Source: Ischnura elegans (taxonomy: Eukaryota; Arthropoda; Insecta; Odonata; Coenagrionidae). From it: DNA of 64,000 bases. Of this stretch, positions 45,394 to 56,359 are shown one piece after another (the stretch's first letter is position 1; each line of letters begins with the position of its first letter). The translations under genes and the position numbers were made by a program. A model generated the notes under the pieces. It worked only from the letters and a program-made list of their open reading frames with translations, ran no database searches and had not been told where the DNA came from. Where the stretch lies: contig NC_060246.1 of assembly GCF_921293095.1 (NCBI RefSeq), positions 139,314,198 to 139,378,197 of the forward strand, given 5' to 3'.

Positions 45394-45840
45394 ACGAGGG
45401 CCATTTTTTCAACCTCCGATGGGTCATGACCAGAAGACGAAGTTATTGATTAAAAATTATTTCATTGCTAAATGTTGAGCACACTTGTGGTGTCCTTTCT
45501 ACATAATCGCCCCGGCGATTGAGGAATTGGTCGAGCCTCTGGGCAAGCTTTACTATACCTTCTTCATGGAATGTTGCCGCCAATGACTTCCAATGAATTA
45601 TGCCTTTGTCCTGAAGCTCATCGCCCGTTTGAAAACGCTTGCCATCTTGCCACATCTTCATTTCGGCGTAAAGATGGAAGTCCCCGGGCAATATATCGGC
45701 ATTGCACGGCGGTTGATCCAAAAACATCCCATTGAAATTGCTCAAGGAGCAGGTGGGCTGCATCAGCGCTGAGATGACGGCCGTTGTCATGGATCAGAAC
45801 ACTTCAAGTCAGCGTGCCTCTCCTTTTGTTTTGAATGGGA
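45394..45840 (-). mobile_element. Truncated mariner transposase, copy 2
   Basis: The minus strand encodes the C-terminal part of a mariner-family transposase: IHDNGRHLS with the second catalytic Asp, then, after a frame change, DFHLYAEMK with the third Asp, GKRFQTGDELQD and SLAATFHEEGIVKLAQRLD near the end with GDYVE. Mariner enzymes carry D..D(34)D with HDN-A-RPH and SD-(Y/F)HLF phrases, matching these. Residues before HDN and the first Asp are missing, and at least one frameshift is present. The TIR-like acgagggcca end is at 45394. It is not functional. Confidence 0.85.
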
Positions 45841-45859
45841 ATGGACGTAATTTTTCACA

Positions 45860-47130
45860 CTGTTTCACACTCTAGCCACATTGCATTAAAGAAAAATTCT
45901 CTTTTATCGTCAAGACATCTCTCTCTTTAAGGTCAAGACATGTCAATGCTGAAGCCATTCGGCGAGATTTCTGGCTGTCTCTCCGCAGTGCACACTTGGT
46001 GGGAGAATGAATTGAGGTTGTGTAGTTAATGAGATTGCTACTAACCTTAAACTAACAACTTACGGTCAGAAATGACTTAAGCTTGTGGTGCGGAGGACGT
46101 GCAGTAGCCTTATCCGTCCAGTACCCGCCTGTCGTTGGTATGATGTTTTTGCTGAGCTATCGGATGTTGAAAAAAATCTCCCTCGTAGTATGGGAAAATA
46201 AATTAGTGTAAGAAGAGCAAGGAGAGGGAGAGAGAAAATCGCGGGAATGCAGTTCGATACATCAAAAAAGAATTTTATCAAGATTAAATGGAGCGGGAGC
46301 TTATGAACGATTTGAAAAGAAAAATGGATGGAACCAAATCGAAAATGAAAGTATGGAGGAGGTATCAGTAATAATTATTGAATCGGGCCAAAGAGGTAGT
46401 TTATGAGGGAATACTTTTCTGTGGAGACTTCTATTTCGTTGAACTGAATTTTCCTAAAAGATAAACACCGTAGCACATTCCCATGTTCGTTTTTAAATAT
46501 TTACGCAATTCTTTTAGGCATGAATGTTGATTTTTTTGTATTTAATAAACAAACGAAATTTTTTAAGACAGCCAATCACAATAACAAAGTTAAATAAGCA
46601 TTTGCTGTTCTTTTTCATCGTGGTATATACTATGTACGCAATAAAATTTATCTTGTAACTAAGTATATGAAGTCTTAGATAAAAAATTTAAATACATTAA
46701 AATGTATACCTCTGGGATCTGGTTGAAAAGGAGCTCATGGCATGGAATATCATCATACTTAGATATGATACGTAAGCGACAAAACCCGCGCCATTTTCAT
46801 TTTATTGTTAATCTGAACGTTACGAGCAAAAATAACCAAGTGAGATAATGCTGATTCATTTTTTTTTTTACTACTAATGAACTAAGGTGAGAGTTATAAA
46901 TGCAGTTTATCTAAAAGGATACCTTTGGAATGATCGTCGAATCATAGAATTGTATCGCTACATTTGCTTATGAAATTATCACATCTTGACAAGAAGACAT
47001 GGATTGACTCAAACGAAAAGTTTGCAGCGAAAATTTTAGAAGTTGAGTGAGATGGAATAAGTGTGCCAAACATGAGGCAAGATGACGTAAAGGTGACAGA
47101 AATTGTACTTCAATCTCTGAATCTCTGTTC
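45860..47130. other. No gene seen
   Basis: AT-rich sequence; short frames match nothing. The first part (45880-46010) has a short repeat of the phrase caagaca near 45920-45945. Confidence 0.45.
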
Positions 47131-47144
47131 TTTGAATGTCGTGT

Positions 47145-47227
47145 AGCTCAATTGGACGTGGATTATATTTAACGCCATCAGCTTTCGCCTGAGGAGCTAA
47201 AGATTCAAAAAAAAAAAAAAAAAAAAA
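47145..47227 (+). mobile_element. Possible short retroposon with poly(A) tail
   Basis: gtgtagctcaattgga (from 47142) looks like a tRNA A box. About 70 bp later the sequence ends in a pure A-run of about 22 (47206-47226). No B box is seen. The pure A-run fits reverse-transcribed RNA inserted by a LINE. Confidence 0.4.
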
Positions 47228-48660
47228 CGGATCTTCCAGGGTGGGGTTGAGAGGGAGATGGGAGTGTGGTGGAAGGGAAGGTACGGTGGGAGGGGGCGGT
47301 GCGGCGTGCGCTTTAGGGACCACGCCCAAAAATGGTGGCGAAAATGGTATTTATGGCGTTTGAGCGTTTTAAAAGTGCGTATTGTTGCTTAACTCGGTGG
47401 CCCAATAAGGGGTGATGCAACATCGTGAATTGGAAGACGCAGTTAGAACCAATCAGTCACTCTTGGCATTCAAAATATAAAAAAACATATGGGGAGTACA
47501 AGGAATTAAAATGGAAAACTGCCACGTTAGGCACTTAAACTGACCGACCATTTAGAGGATAATAAAAAACGGTGGAGCTGAATTCATTTATGAATGACAT
47601 TTCAGCCGTCGGAAGAATCAAGAAACTCTATGATCGACCGTGGATTTACAAAATATTTATTTACCTTGGGAGTAACCGCTGTGATTTTATTAATTTTCTC
47701 TCTTTCTCGGATAGTGAATATTTTTTTTGTTTATAAACATTACAGGTACTCACATCATTCCTGCTGTTGTCTAAATTTCTCATTTTCTGTAGGAAGTCTT
47801 TTTTATCAATGCATAGCTAAAACAATTTCCGCCAAATTTTCTATGAAAAGCTCTGTTTAAATAATTTTGTGGCTATGTAACATGAGCTTATTGAAAAGAC
47901 GAGTATGTTATTTTTAATGCTACTGATTTGGAATATTGAAGAAAAATATAGCATTGAGCAGGAGAGGTATGGGAGAGACAGAAGAAATGTGAATATCTGT
48001 GGGGGAGCATGGTCCAAAAAATATTGGGGATGAAAATTGTGAGATTAAGAGATTTTAGATTTTGAAAGACACGGGGACATAGAGGCGTGATGAGGAGGAA
48101 TTACATAGGCACTAAAACGGCCTTTGGACAAGTATAGTTTAGAGATAGCTGAGAACTGTATAATAATAAATCTTAAGGTATTCATGTTACTAGACGTCCA
48201 TAGATTGATATGAACTTTTAAAGAACTCAATATTTTTGGTAAAGTGATGTATGTTTCCATTACTATTGTCCTCGCCGATGCAATATAAATATTATTAATT
48301 TATTATTCCATAGTGATACATTTTCGTATTTGGCACCTAACGATAACGAGATACGAGGTCACCTAGCGGATGAATACCGTAGATATTCCTGCGAAATTAG
48401 CCCTGATCTCTGAGTGCGCTTCCTATCAACAAAAAGTTAAGTAAAATATAACTTCCTAAATGAAGTCACATAGAAATCTTGCGATATAAACACATGAAGA
48501 AGAAATGAGAAAGGGTTTTTCTCATGCGTTTGCCTGGTAGAGACAGTTGTTTATATAATAAACCAGCCTTGTTTGAAGACAATGAGCAGTAATAAATGTG
48601 AACATGTGATAGCATTTAACTCTAGTTCTATCCGGTCTCTTTTATCAAAGTACAGAGTAG
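47228..48660. other. No gene seen
   Basis: A GC-rich beginning (47228-47340) gives way to AT-rich sequence. An 88-codon hydrophobic plus-strand frame (47594-47860) matches nothing I know and is likely chance. Confidence 0.45.
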
Positions 48661-48669
48661 AGAATAGAT

Positions 48670-49025
48670 AATTATGTAACGAAATTTTAACCCTGGATAG
48701 CTGATACCAGTAGGAACCAAAATTACCAATGATGTTCAGGTCGAAAACACACCATTTTTTTTAACCACTTAAAACTTTGACCCAAGCGCCAATCTCAGTC
48801 TCGATTGGCCGCTCCTGTTGAAAATTCAAAGGCAAATGCAAGCTAAGCATTTTAAGTTATGATTTATCCATACCATCCGGCAACAGGACAAACTCGCAAC
48901 CAATCGGAGCGCTTGGCTGAATGTTTCCGTAGTTTCAAAATGGTTCGTTTTCGGCCCAAACTTCATCAGTAACTTTGATTCCTTCTGGCATCAGCTATTT
49001 AGGTTGAAAATTCCTTAACATAATT
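48670..49025. mobile_element. Inverted-repeat element (MITE-like), about 140-bp arms
   Basis: The left half (48670-48820) and the reverse complement of the right half (48881-49025) align along almost their whole length. Shared blocks are aattatgt, aattttaacc, atagctgat-ccag, gtcgaaaac-ca-ccatttt, ccaagcg, gattgg and cctgttg. Identity by eye is about 70-75 per cent. The arms surround a 60-bp spacer. Non-coding. The arms have clearly diverged, so the element is old. Confidence 0.75.
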
Positions 49026-49109
49026 TTTCCCCACACTGTTTATTCCCCTGAACACGTGCCTACGGCGAAGGATGCGAGAGGACGGGTTCAGACTTGAGTG
49101 AAGCCGTTT

Positions 49110-49150
49110 AGAGAGATGAGAGAGAGAGAGGGAGAGAGGAGGAGGAACTT
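49110..49150. repeat. GA-rich simple repeat
   Basis: gagagatgagagagagagag and following purine-rich sequence. Confidence 0.8.
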
Positions 49151-49451
49151 GGCGTAAACTCTTCATCGAAGTAGGCCTTGGTGGTCAAAATAATCTTTGC
49201 AGCTTTCTCTTTACCTCACTCACACTGGTCCTTTTAAATTCTTCCTACAGATTCTGTACAAAGATCTGGTGCTGGGTCGCGCGATGGCTTGAATTGAATA
49301 TTTCATCCATACAAGGATCCTCTCTGAATTATCAAAACTGAATTTCAGTTTTGTGGCTTTTCAAATTATGTTAGCATAAAAAAACACATCTAAGTAATTA
49401 CAAATTTAAGATATGATTTATTCGTGCCGAAAGCTGAAGATTCCTGAGTAT

Positions 49452-49704
49452 TGCACTATTGAAATCCATTTTCGGGTGCACGTCTGCGTGATTAGTATGA
49501 AAAAGAGAAAAATTAAATTGAATCGTTTTTATTTTATTTGCTTTTTTAAACTCTTGACAGCAATGTACCAGTATTCCAACGGTACGAGAGAAAAATATTT
49601 ACACCTTCAGTCTCCTGACGATATTCCCAGGAGGAGGAACGAAACGTCGAGTTTAAAAATTTAGCACGCACACGTACACCCAAAAATGGGAATGTAATAG
49701 TGCA
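49452..49704. mobile_element. Fold-back element with about 40-bp arms
   Basis: The left arm 49452-49490 (tgcactatt ... cgtgtctgcgtg-like) is an imperfect inverted copy of the right arm 49665-49704. The centre holds cctgacgatattcccaggag and cgaaacgtcg, phrases typical of dispersed arthropod repeats. An 11-bp direct repeat, attcctgagta, lies outside at 49440-49450 and 49735-49745. Non-coding; an 83-codon frame through it is coincidental. Confidence 0.6.
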
Positions 49705-49749
49705 TCTAGTCGCTGCAGAAACCTTAAAACCAAAATTCCTGAGTAGTGC

Positions 49750-52000
49750 TTGTCGGTCTGATTAAATGTAAAAATAATAGAAATAACATTTCAAGGTAAT
49801 AGAATATACAGGATGAACTAAAGTGATAATAAACTGACTTAGTGTCTTCTGGGTCTGGTAAAATTCATGTTCCCTATATGGCTTCTACTAAATCAAAAGA
49901 AAAAAAATCAATAAATGGGGATGAATAATATAGCGTAGTGTAAACGTAATCACGGACATAATTGGCGCCAGAGGTAATGAAAAGTTGGATTAATGTTTCA
50001 TGAAGGTTATACCTTCGAAAAAGAGCCTTTTTAAATAATAATTAGCTGTGAAAAAATCTTTTACCGATGATAATTGGAAATGAGATTGATACAGTTTACA
50101 CTTTGGGCCCCTCTCGTGTTCTTAATGGCTAACAAATCTTGGCCACGCTGATCGTTGTCATCAAAGTTATGTTACGTGACCTATTTTCAGGGATTCGAAA
50201 AAGTCAGTGTGTATAACTGTCAGTTGAAATTATTCTCTTCTCTCAACTGGTATCTTTTTCACATTTATCGTAATGAAATAACTTCTCTCAAAGAATGGGT
50301 TAAAATTTGATTTGCAATGGGATATAATGGGATACGTCAAGTTCAGATACCCATACCAAATGAGGAATTTTGAAAAATACTCTCCTTTTAATTCAATCAA
50401 TTTACTGTAACTAACTTTTTTTCGAGTTTTGATATGTATTCTTGAATTAGTTTGTACACTCATTTTCTGCTGAATTATTTTGCTGTAGTTTAGTCTCTGC
50501 TAAATGGATATGCATATAAAATTTTCTCGTCTATTCAATCATTAAATGCGCAGATAAATTGGTTTATGTTATAATTTAGGAATTAGAAAGCAATGATCTT
50601 TCGTAACATTCTACACAAAGTGATTTTCTTGCTATAACGTTCTCTTAATGATGTTGTTAAGCTTAAGTTACATATTTACAGAGTCAAATTACAACTATAT
50701 AGTTGCAGGTGTAATGGAATAATTTACCCCTCCCTAAATCGTAATGTTTTGCAAAAAGCTTTTAAAAAAGTACGGTAAATAGTCTGTAGTTGATGTCGGC
50801 TTTTTTTACAACGAAACATATAGGATGAAAATAACTAAGTTGGATTAAATTTCGTATGAATACATCGAAGATTATGAATGCATTATGTAAATAAAAAAAT
50901 AACGCACATGATTATAGGGGAAGCTTCCAGTAAATACCATGCATGTTTTTACATCCCTCACTTCAATGCAGTTTGCAACGACGACTTACAGTGATTGATT
51001 TGGACGATGATACAGCATCTTGTTGTACCGAGGGGTAGGCTAACTTAAAATATCGAAATGCTGCAGTTTGGTCTGAGAAGAGGAATTTTTTTTCCCAAAA
51101 TTTTCCCTTTTCGGGTCTAATAAGCCAGTTGAAAATCATTGCAAGGCTAATTTTCCGTCTGTTAGAATACAATGTGCAAACTATAATGGACCTCTGGGTC
51201 CCCATTAATGGACCCTCGCGACATCACATTAGTAATTTACATAAATAAAACCAAAAAGATGCATCCCCATAGAACTAGGATAGAAAATTTTAAATTATGC
51301 AATAATTAAAGAAAGTATAAGGCTCATCGTTATGATATTAATTTTTCACCATTCCTAGGAACGGAAAGAACGATATTTTAATGCTCAGAATCATGCTGAA
51401 AATTCACGTGTTTCATCTTCTTCCAAGTACATAGTTACAATGACACGCACCTTTGTTTAATTTGGCATCCAAATTGCTTTAATTGACTGTCCAAAGTGAT
51501 GCTTATTATAATATACTCATTTATAACGGTTTCCAATGCATTCTAATTCCAAAGCAATGCTAAGGGGGGATAAAAGTAATTCTACCCCTGACTTTAATTT
51601 TACTACTAAATTACCGTGCTAAATTTCCATTATTGCGTTTTCCAAGAGACTTTGATCAGGACGACTGCAGACGTTATCAGTGAAGAATTATCCGGGATGA
51701 AAATAAAATGAACAGCAGTAAGCATTTTTATGGTCCGTAAAAGTATAAGCCAGAATATTTTTTGAATGTAGTACAATAAAATGGAAAATATCTTTAAGCA
51801 TTTGGTGAACATTACGTTCGACGCAAAAAAATACGTGCAGATTAATTCTTAAACGCATACTTTGTTTGAGGAAGTCCAGATGGAATAATGAAATAAGTAT
51901 CCATGATTGTTATTCATGAAATAAGGGATAAATGCCAATAATGCCAAGAGTTTCTTGAAAAGAATCTTTGCCAGACGCCTCGAGTGCAATTCACCGTTGT
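49750..52000. other. AT-rich stretch, no gene seen
   Basis: Short chance frames on both strands; no repeat family, RNA gene or splice-bounded segment recognised. Confidence 0.5.
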
Positions 52001-52099
52001 AACAACCACGGGACGCCAGCCAAGTCCCACCTAGTGGTGACGGGCGTCCCTCACAAAAAAACCGCTCGAGCGTTGGAAGAGGATAAACTATAGCACTTC

Positions 52100-53199
52100 A
52101 GGACCGCGGAGATGAACAAGGAAGAGTTCTCGAAGGGCAAAACTGATCGGGGAGTTAAAAGACTCCCGCGTGAAGGGAGCTACCGGCGGTGGAGCGACAT
52201 TAGGGGCGTGGCGGTCTCCTTCATAGGGGAAGGCAGCGAAGAGAAAGTGGGAGGGGGAGTAAAAAGAACTTACAAAGTAATCGTTCGCCGGAGAAGCAGG
52301 TTGGGAGAGGAGACCACCTTGTGGACGGATTTTTTTTATTTCCCTTTCGCATTGGCCTCGTCGTGCGGGATTGATGCGAGTAACTAGTCCACTTTGGCAA
52401 GCGGAACGCCGGGCGGAGGGGAATGGGAGGGTGGGCTGGTGGGGGAGGAGAAGGAGGAGGTATTGGGATCCGCCGGTGGGAGGGGGGAGAGAAATGATGC
52501 GGCGGACTAAAACTCTCTCGCAGCGACGGGCCCACAGCGCTCTCCATTTCTTACCTCCCCCGCCCCCTCCTCCCCTCCATCCCCCGTCTCCTCTCACTCT
52601 CTTTCTCTCTCTCTCATGTTGGCTCTCTCTCTCTCTCTCTCTCTCGCCCCCACCCACTGACGCGCCAAGCATTCTCTCACTACGTGTCGGCCGTCGCGGG
52701 CACCAGAGTTCTAAGGAGTCCACGGGCCAGAGTGCATCGTTCCCGGGAAAGTGGACGGCGAGAGAGTGGACGCCGGAGTTGTCGCGGTTTTCGGCGGCCC
52801 GACACAAGAGTTGGAGGATACCCGAGCCAAGTCCGAGGCTCGTTGAGTGATATTTGTGCGCCGACGATCGAGGAGTTCCATCGGTCCCGTCGGAGTCGGC
52901 GCGGTCCCTCGTGCGATTATCGGCGCGCCGAGAGTTGAAGTCTCCGGTGCGGGAGTTGAAGTCTCCGGCCCGCTGGGAAGCGTGCGATAGGAGTGCGGGT
53001 GGTTGTCGTCGCCGAAGAATTTGCCGCAGAGGACAGCGGTGGACGGGAACCGCCGCTCAAGAGCCCCCGGCGGATCGTGGCGTGCGAGTGGGAGACTTGG
53101 ATGCGTCGGTCGCGGTGCGATGCGTAGACTGCGGCTCGCGTCGAAGGTGCTCGAGGTTTCCGACTGACGAAGCGGCGAAGGCGGAGCCGGACCGGGGAG
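52100..53199 (+). promoter_or_regulatory. CpG island, promoter and probable 5' UTR exon
   Basis: This is the most GC- and CpG-rich kilobase of the window. A CT/GA tract at 52600-52650, of the type bound by GAGA factors in insects, precedes about 520 bp of very CpG-rich sequence. That ends in a strong splice donor, gggag|gtaagcag (GT at 53200-53201). The last part contains only short ATG-started frames with early stops (for example near 53099 and 53119), which fits an untranslated leader. A short repeat, gagttgaagtctccgg, occurs twice at about 52932-52970. The gene would run rightward, with coding exons beyond a long intron. Open frames on both strands are compositional. Confidence 0.55.
52600..52650. 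repeat. CT simple repeat (GAGA-type)
   Basis: ctctctctctctctctctctc-type tracts just upstream of the presumed first exon. Confidence 0.85.
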
Positions 53200-53201
53200 G
53201 T

Positions 53202-54590
53202 AAGCAGTGTGGAGGGGTGAGCAGACGCTCTCGACGGCACGCCACCCAAGCAGAGATAATTATTTGTTTACTCTCACATTTACTGAAGTTGACATTCTCA
53301 GTGAAGCGTATTGTGTGATTTACGTTTATGCTTGAGATCTGAGGTTGCAGTTCCTTCGTTTCATATTAGCTCTAAACAATCCGTTTTCACAGGATTTGAT
53401 GTAATTTTGCACCAATTAAGATAACAATGAGCTAATTACTTGGCAACATAACCTATTCGATACCTAATAATGACTCCAAGTAGCAGTATAGTAAAAGCCG
53501 CAGGCCTAAATGTCATTATTAAATTTAGAATTGCCGTAAATATTCACTTTTAGCCCTAAACTGGTCGCTAATCCTTGAGGTTTTGACAAGAGACGCCGTA
53601 TACCTGCAGCTCTTTGCCGGAAATTTTAAAATTGCTCCCTTGGAACGGAGAAAGTCTCTTTCAAGTTGAATAAGCTCCACGTCATTTGGAAAAAAATGTC
53701 TCGGTCCGTAGGCTCCGTTCCAGTGTCTCACTGCCACATATTCAACGCGATCTCCCCTTCCCCGCCCTCCTTCCCCCGCAGCCCCTCTTTTGTGAAATTG
53801 AAAAGAGTAACAACCGTACAAAACCTATTAGGATAACTAGCAAATGGATTATTTAATCATTTTTCCGGGCACCATTGAGCTATTTGTTTGTTCTGAACTT
53901 TGATATCTATTTTGTACGTTGCCATTAATCGATGAAAATCAGTTCTATGGTGTGAGTTTTGCATTTCAAATGAGCTAAATAGGTAGTTGAGGTCCTATAT
54001 TACTTAAGCAGGTATTATTTACGACTATTAATCGCTTTCGAGTTGATTTAGTGGTGTGGTGTTTTCTTGGATCGTATAAAAATACAATTAACAGATCTAT
54101 CAGATCTGTCAGAGGAGATGACTTTCAAGGTTCTCACGTACGTGGAGGACTTGAGACAAAATTGCGTTAAAGATAAAAAAAATATAAGTAGCACTACTCG
54201 AATGGTACACTTTCATTTTCTCAAATTGAAAAATCTTTCGCCCTTGACTCAATTAATTCTGTTTTCCCTTTTCTAAGCGTCTGAGAGCGTTATAAGCTAA
54301 TAATACACTTTACAGCACCCTCAACTTTAAAAAGCCTCTTGTACTATCTTTTAGCTCTGTGCTTAAAATATTGAAATCAAAGTTGAGGAGCTGAAATGGT
54401 CAGAGTTTGTCCATCTTATTAGCGGACTAGATTTAATTATGGGTCCCCAAGAGCAAATACGTGTTTTCGACGGTCCATTAAAGTGGTTTTCTTCCCAAAG
54501 TAGTGAGGAATCAAGCCCCGTCCACAGTACCGTGAGTTCAAGAGTCAAATTTGGCTACTGCTCTCATTCCAAACAAACGGCGAGTGGCCC
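53202..54590. other. Presumed intron sequence, no gene seen
   Basis: AT-rich beyond the donor at 53200. A minus-strand 98-codon frame (53525-53821) and a plus frame (54067-54276) match nothing. Confidence 0.4.
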
Positions 54591-54599
54591 TCCAAACGG

Positions 54600-54860
54600 T
54601 TGGCTATCTCGGGCGCCGCCCATGCCCGCGTGGACAAAATTTTGTAGGCCATGGAGTGGGAGGGGGTGGAGGTTTGGATGGTGAAAATAGCGGATCCTGG
54701 AGAGGCTGGAAGTAGGTGGGAGCAGGCTGGGTATGGGGAGTATTTTGGACGAAGAGGTCAGGCGAGTCCGGTGGAGAGCAAGAGAGAGAGGGAAGCTGGC
54801 GGCGAATAGGGAGAGGGGGGACTTCTTGGGGAGAGAGAGAGAAAGGAGAATTTAAAGGGC
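54600..54860. repeat. GC- and GA-rich block
   Basis: Purine-rich on the plus strand with gagagagagagaaag near 54829-54845. A 137-codon minus-strand proline-rich frame through it is compositional. It leads into the tRNA-like repeat at 54880. Confidence 0.5.
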
Positions 54861-54879
54861 GAATAGGGAACGGGTTAGC

Positions 54880-55020
54880 ATGGTAGCCTAGCGGGTTGAG
54901 CTCCAGGTTACCAACCAAAGAGTACTGGGTTGAAATCCCAGGTGAAGCCTGTGAATCTCCTAAAATAAAACTCCATCGTGGATGCTGAGGGGAAAGAAAT
55001 GGCCACCTTACACGCAATGG
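54880..55020 (+). mobile_element. tRNA-derived SINE head and body
   Basis: tggtagcctagcggg (from 54880) is a good A box, and tgggttgaaatccca (from 54926) a good B box with paired flanks. The following body has ccatcgtggatgc, related to the ccatccacgat phrase near 59480. The cloverleaf is too altered for a working tRNA. The 3' end is unclear; related tRNA-like sequence on the other strand at 55330-55420 suggests a composite region. Confidence 0.6.
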
Positions 55021-55329
55021 GCGATTTTCAGATGCCCGTGAGTTAGTCTGGGGTGAGCTCCAGCCTTGATGATCGATAACGACCCTCCGGTACGGGTTGA
55101 TTGAGTAGGGAATAGGATTTGGTCGGCTTGGTCATGGTATTTAGAGGAGGCGAGCGCCAATTAAGGTCGTTTGTGCCTTAGGGAAATCAGGGGAAGAATA
55201 GATAGAAACTCGATGTCAGCATTAGTCCACTCATGACTAAGGTACTCGAGTCAATCCGATGGACAGAGTACTGTCTTCAAAGTTCACTGCACTCAGCGCT
55301 TGAGCAGGGATCTAACTACCTCAAAAAAA

Positions 55330-55425
55330 ATCTTCCCCTTGGTCGGGATTTGAAATCGGACCTATGCTAAGGAAGCTAACATTCTATGCCAGCGTATCGA
55401 CTAGATACCCAATGAGTTTCGGTTG
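55330..55425 (-). repeat. tRNA-like module
   Basis: On the minus strand tatctagtcgatacgctgg is followed by tccgatttcaaatcccgac, an A box and a B box at slightly long spacing. It is probably another SINE head, opposite in direction to the one at 54880. Confidence 0.4.
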
Positions 55426-55429
55426 GGAA

Positions 55430-56275
55430 GCTTAGGCAGAAGGATATCGCCTTGCTATCGTATTATTTGGTCGGAGAAACCCGGAGGTTGTAGGGCGTGC
55501 GGAGGTGGTAGATCATGCCAATGACTGGACAGTGCTGGGCTGTCAAGCGGTTGAGAATGATAGGATGGGGCGCCGGGGAAGGGGAAATGGATCGCTAAGC
55601 GAGAGATCTGATCCCCGGTAGCAGTATGACGAGCATTCACCCGCGTGTCGGTCATGGGAGTTTAAATACTAGAGAATGGAGGAGAATGGATTGCGTGTGG
55701 TGAATAGGTATTCGCGTTCGGAATACTTTTTGATGCTTGAGGTAGCCGATTAGAAGCTTGGAATAGGCATTACCATGTGATTCTTGTGCCGATTATTATA
55801 GAGAAATGGGGTTTACTTCGAAACTATTGTCCGATAAGAAAGCTAATTCCTTTGATGCATTGAATAGTCCCGGTCGTTACACTGGTCATAACTCATGTCA
55901 GTAGCGATTATAAATTTTGCATAATCGAAATGAGGCTAAGAGTAAAAAAAAAACACAAAATCGAACCACATAAGCTAGCAAATATTTAAAAAGTATGTAC
56001 TTTCATTTTAAACATCTATTTTATTCCGTATCTCTTTCATCTGTGCTGCTATTTTATATTCATGATTCCGAAAGGACAATTTGGAACGACCGGAACTAAG
56101 GTCATGTTTATATGAATTATACCTATATTTTGAGCGCTGTATATATGAGTGATTTATTACATCAATTACGGTTACACCTTTTCCAGAATAACCAAGGTAT
56201 TAATTAATCAATTTAAATGGATAAGCTACATGGCTAAAATGGCATTTAATTGAAAAATTTATGAGATGCTCAATG
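55430..56275. other. No gene seen
   Basis: Mixed sequence, GC-richer at first then AT-rich. Nothing recognisable. Confidence 0.45.
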
Positions 56276-56282
56276 AATGATT

Positions 56283-56355
56283 GGTGTCCTAACACCGCCC
56301 GCCACACACCTTGGGGCGTCTTGCGGCGTAGTCTCTAAATGTAGGTGAATGTGGA
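56283..56355 (+). mobile_element. LINE 3'-terminal fragment
   Basis: ggtgtcctaacaccgcccgc with gcgtcttgcggcgtag and a final aatgtaggtgaatgtgg repeats the last 70 bp of the LINE copies at 15108 and 21985, in the plus orientation. Non-coding. Confidence 0.5.
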
Positions 56356-56359
56356 TCTC

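Noticed and set aside
52088-52807. 239-codon minus-strand open frame
   Set aside because: It is the longest frame in the window but lies in a CpG- and repeat-rich island where all frames tend to be open. It includes translated CT repeats and contains no recognisable domain.
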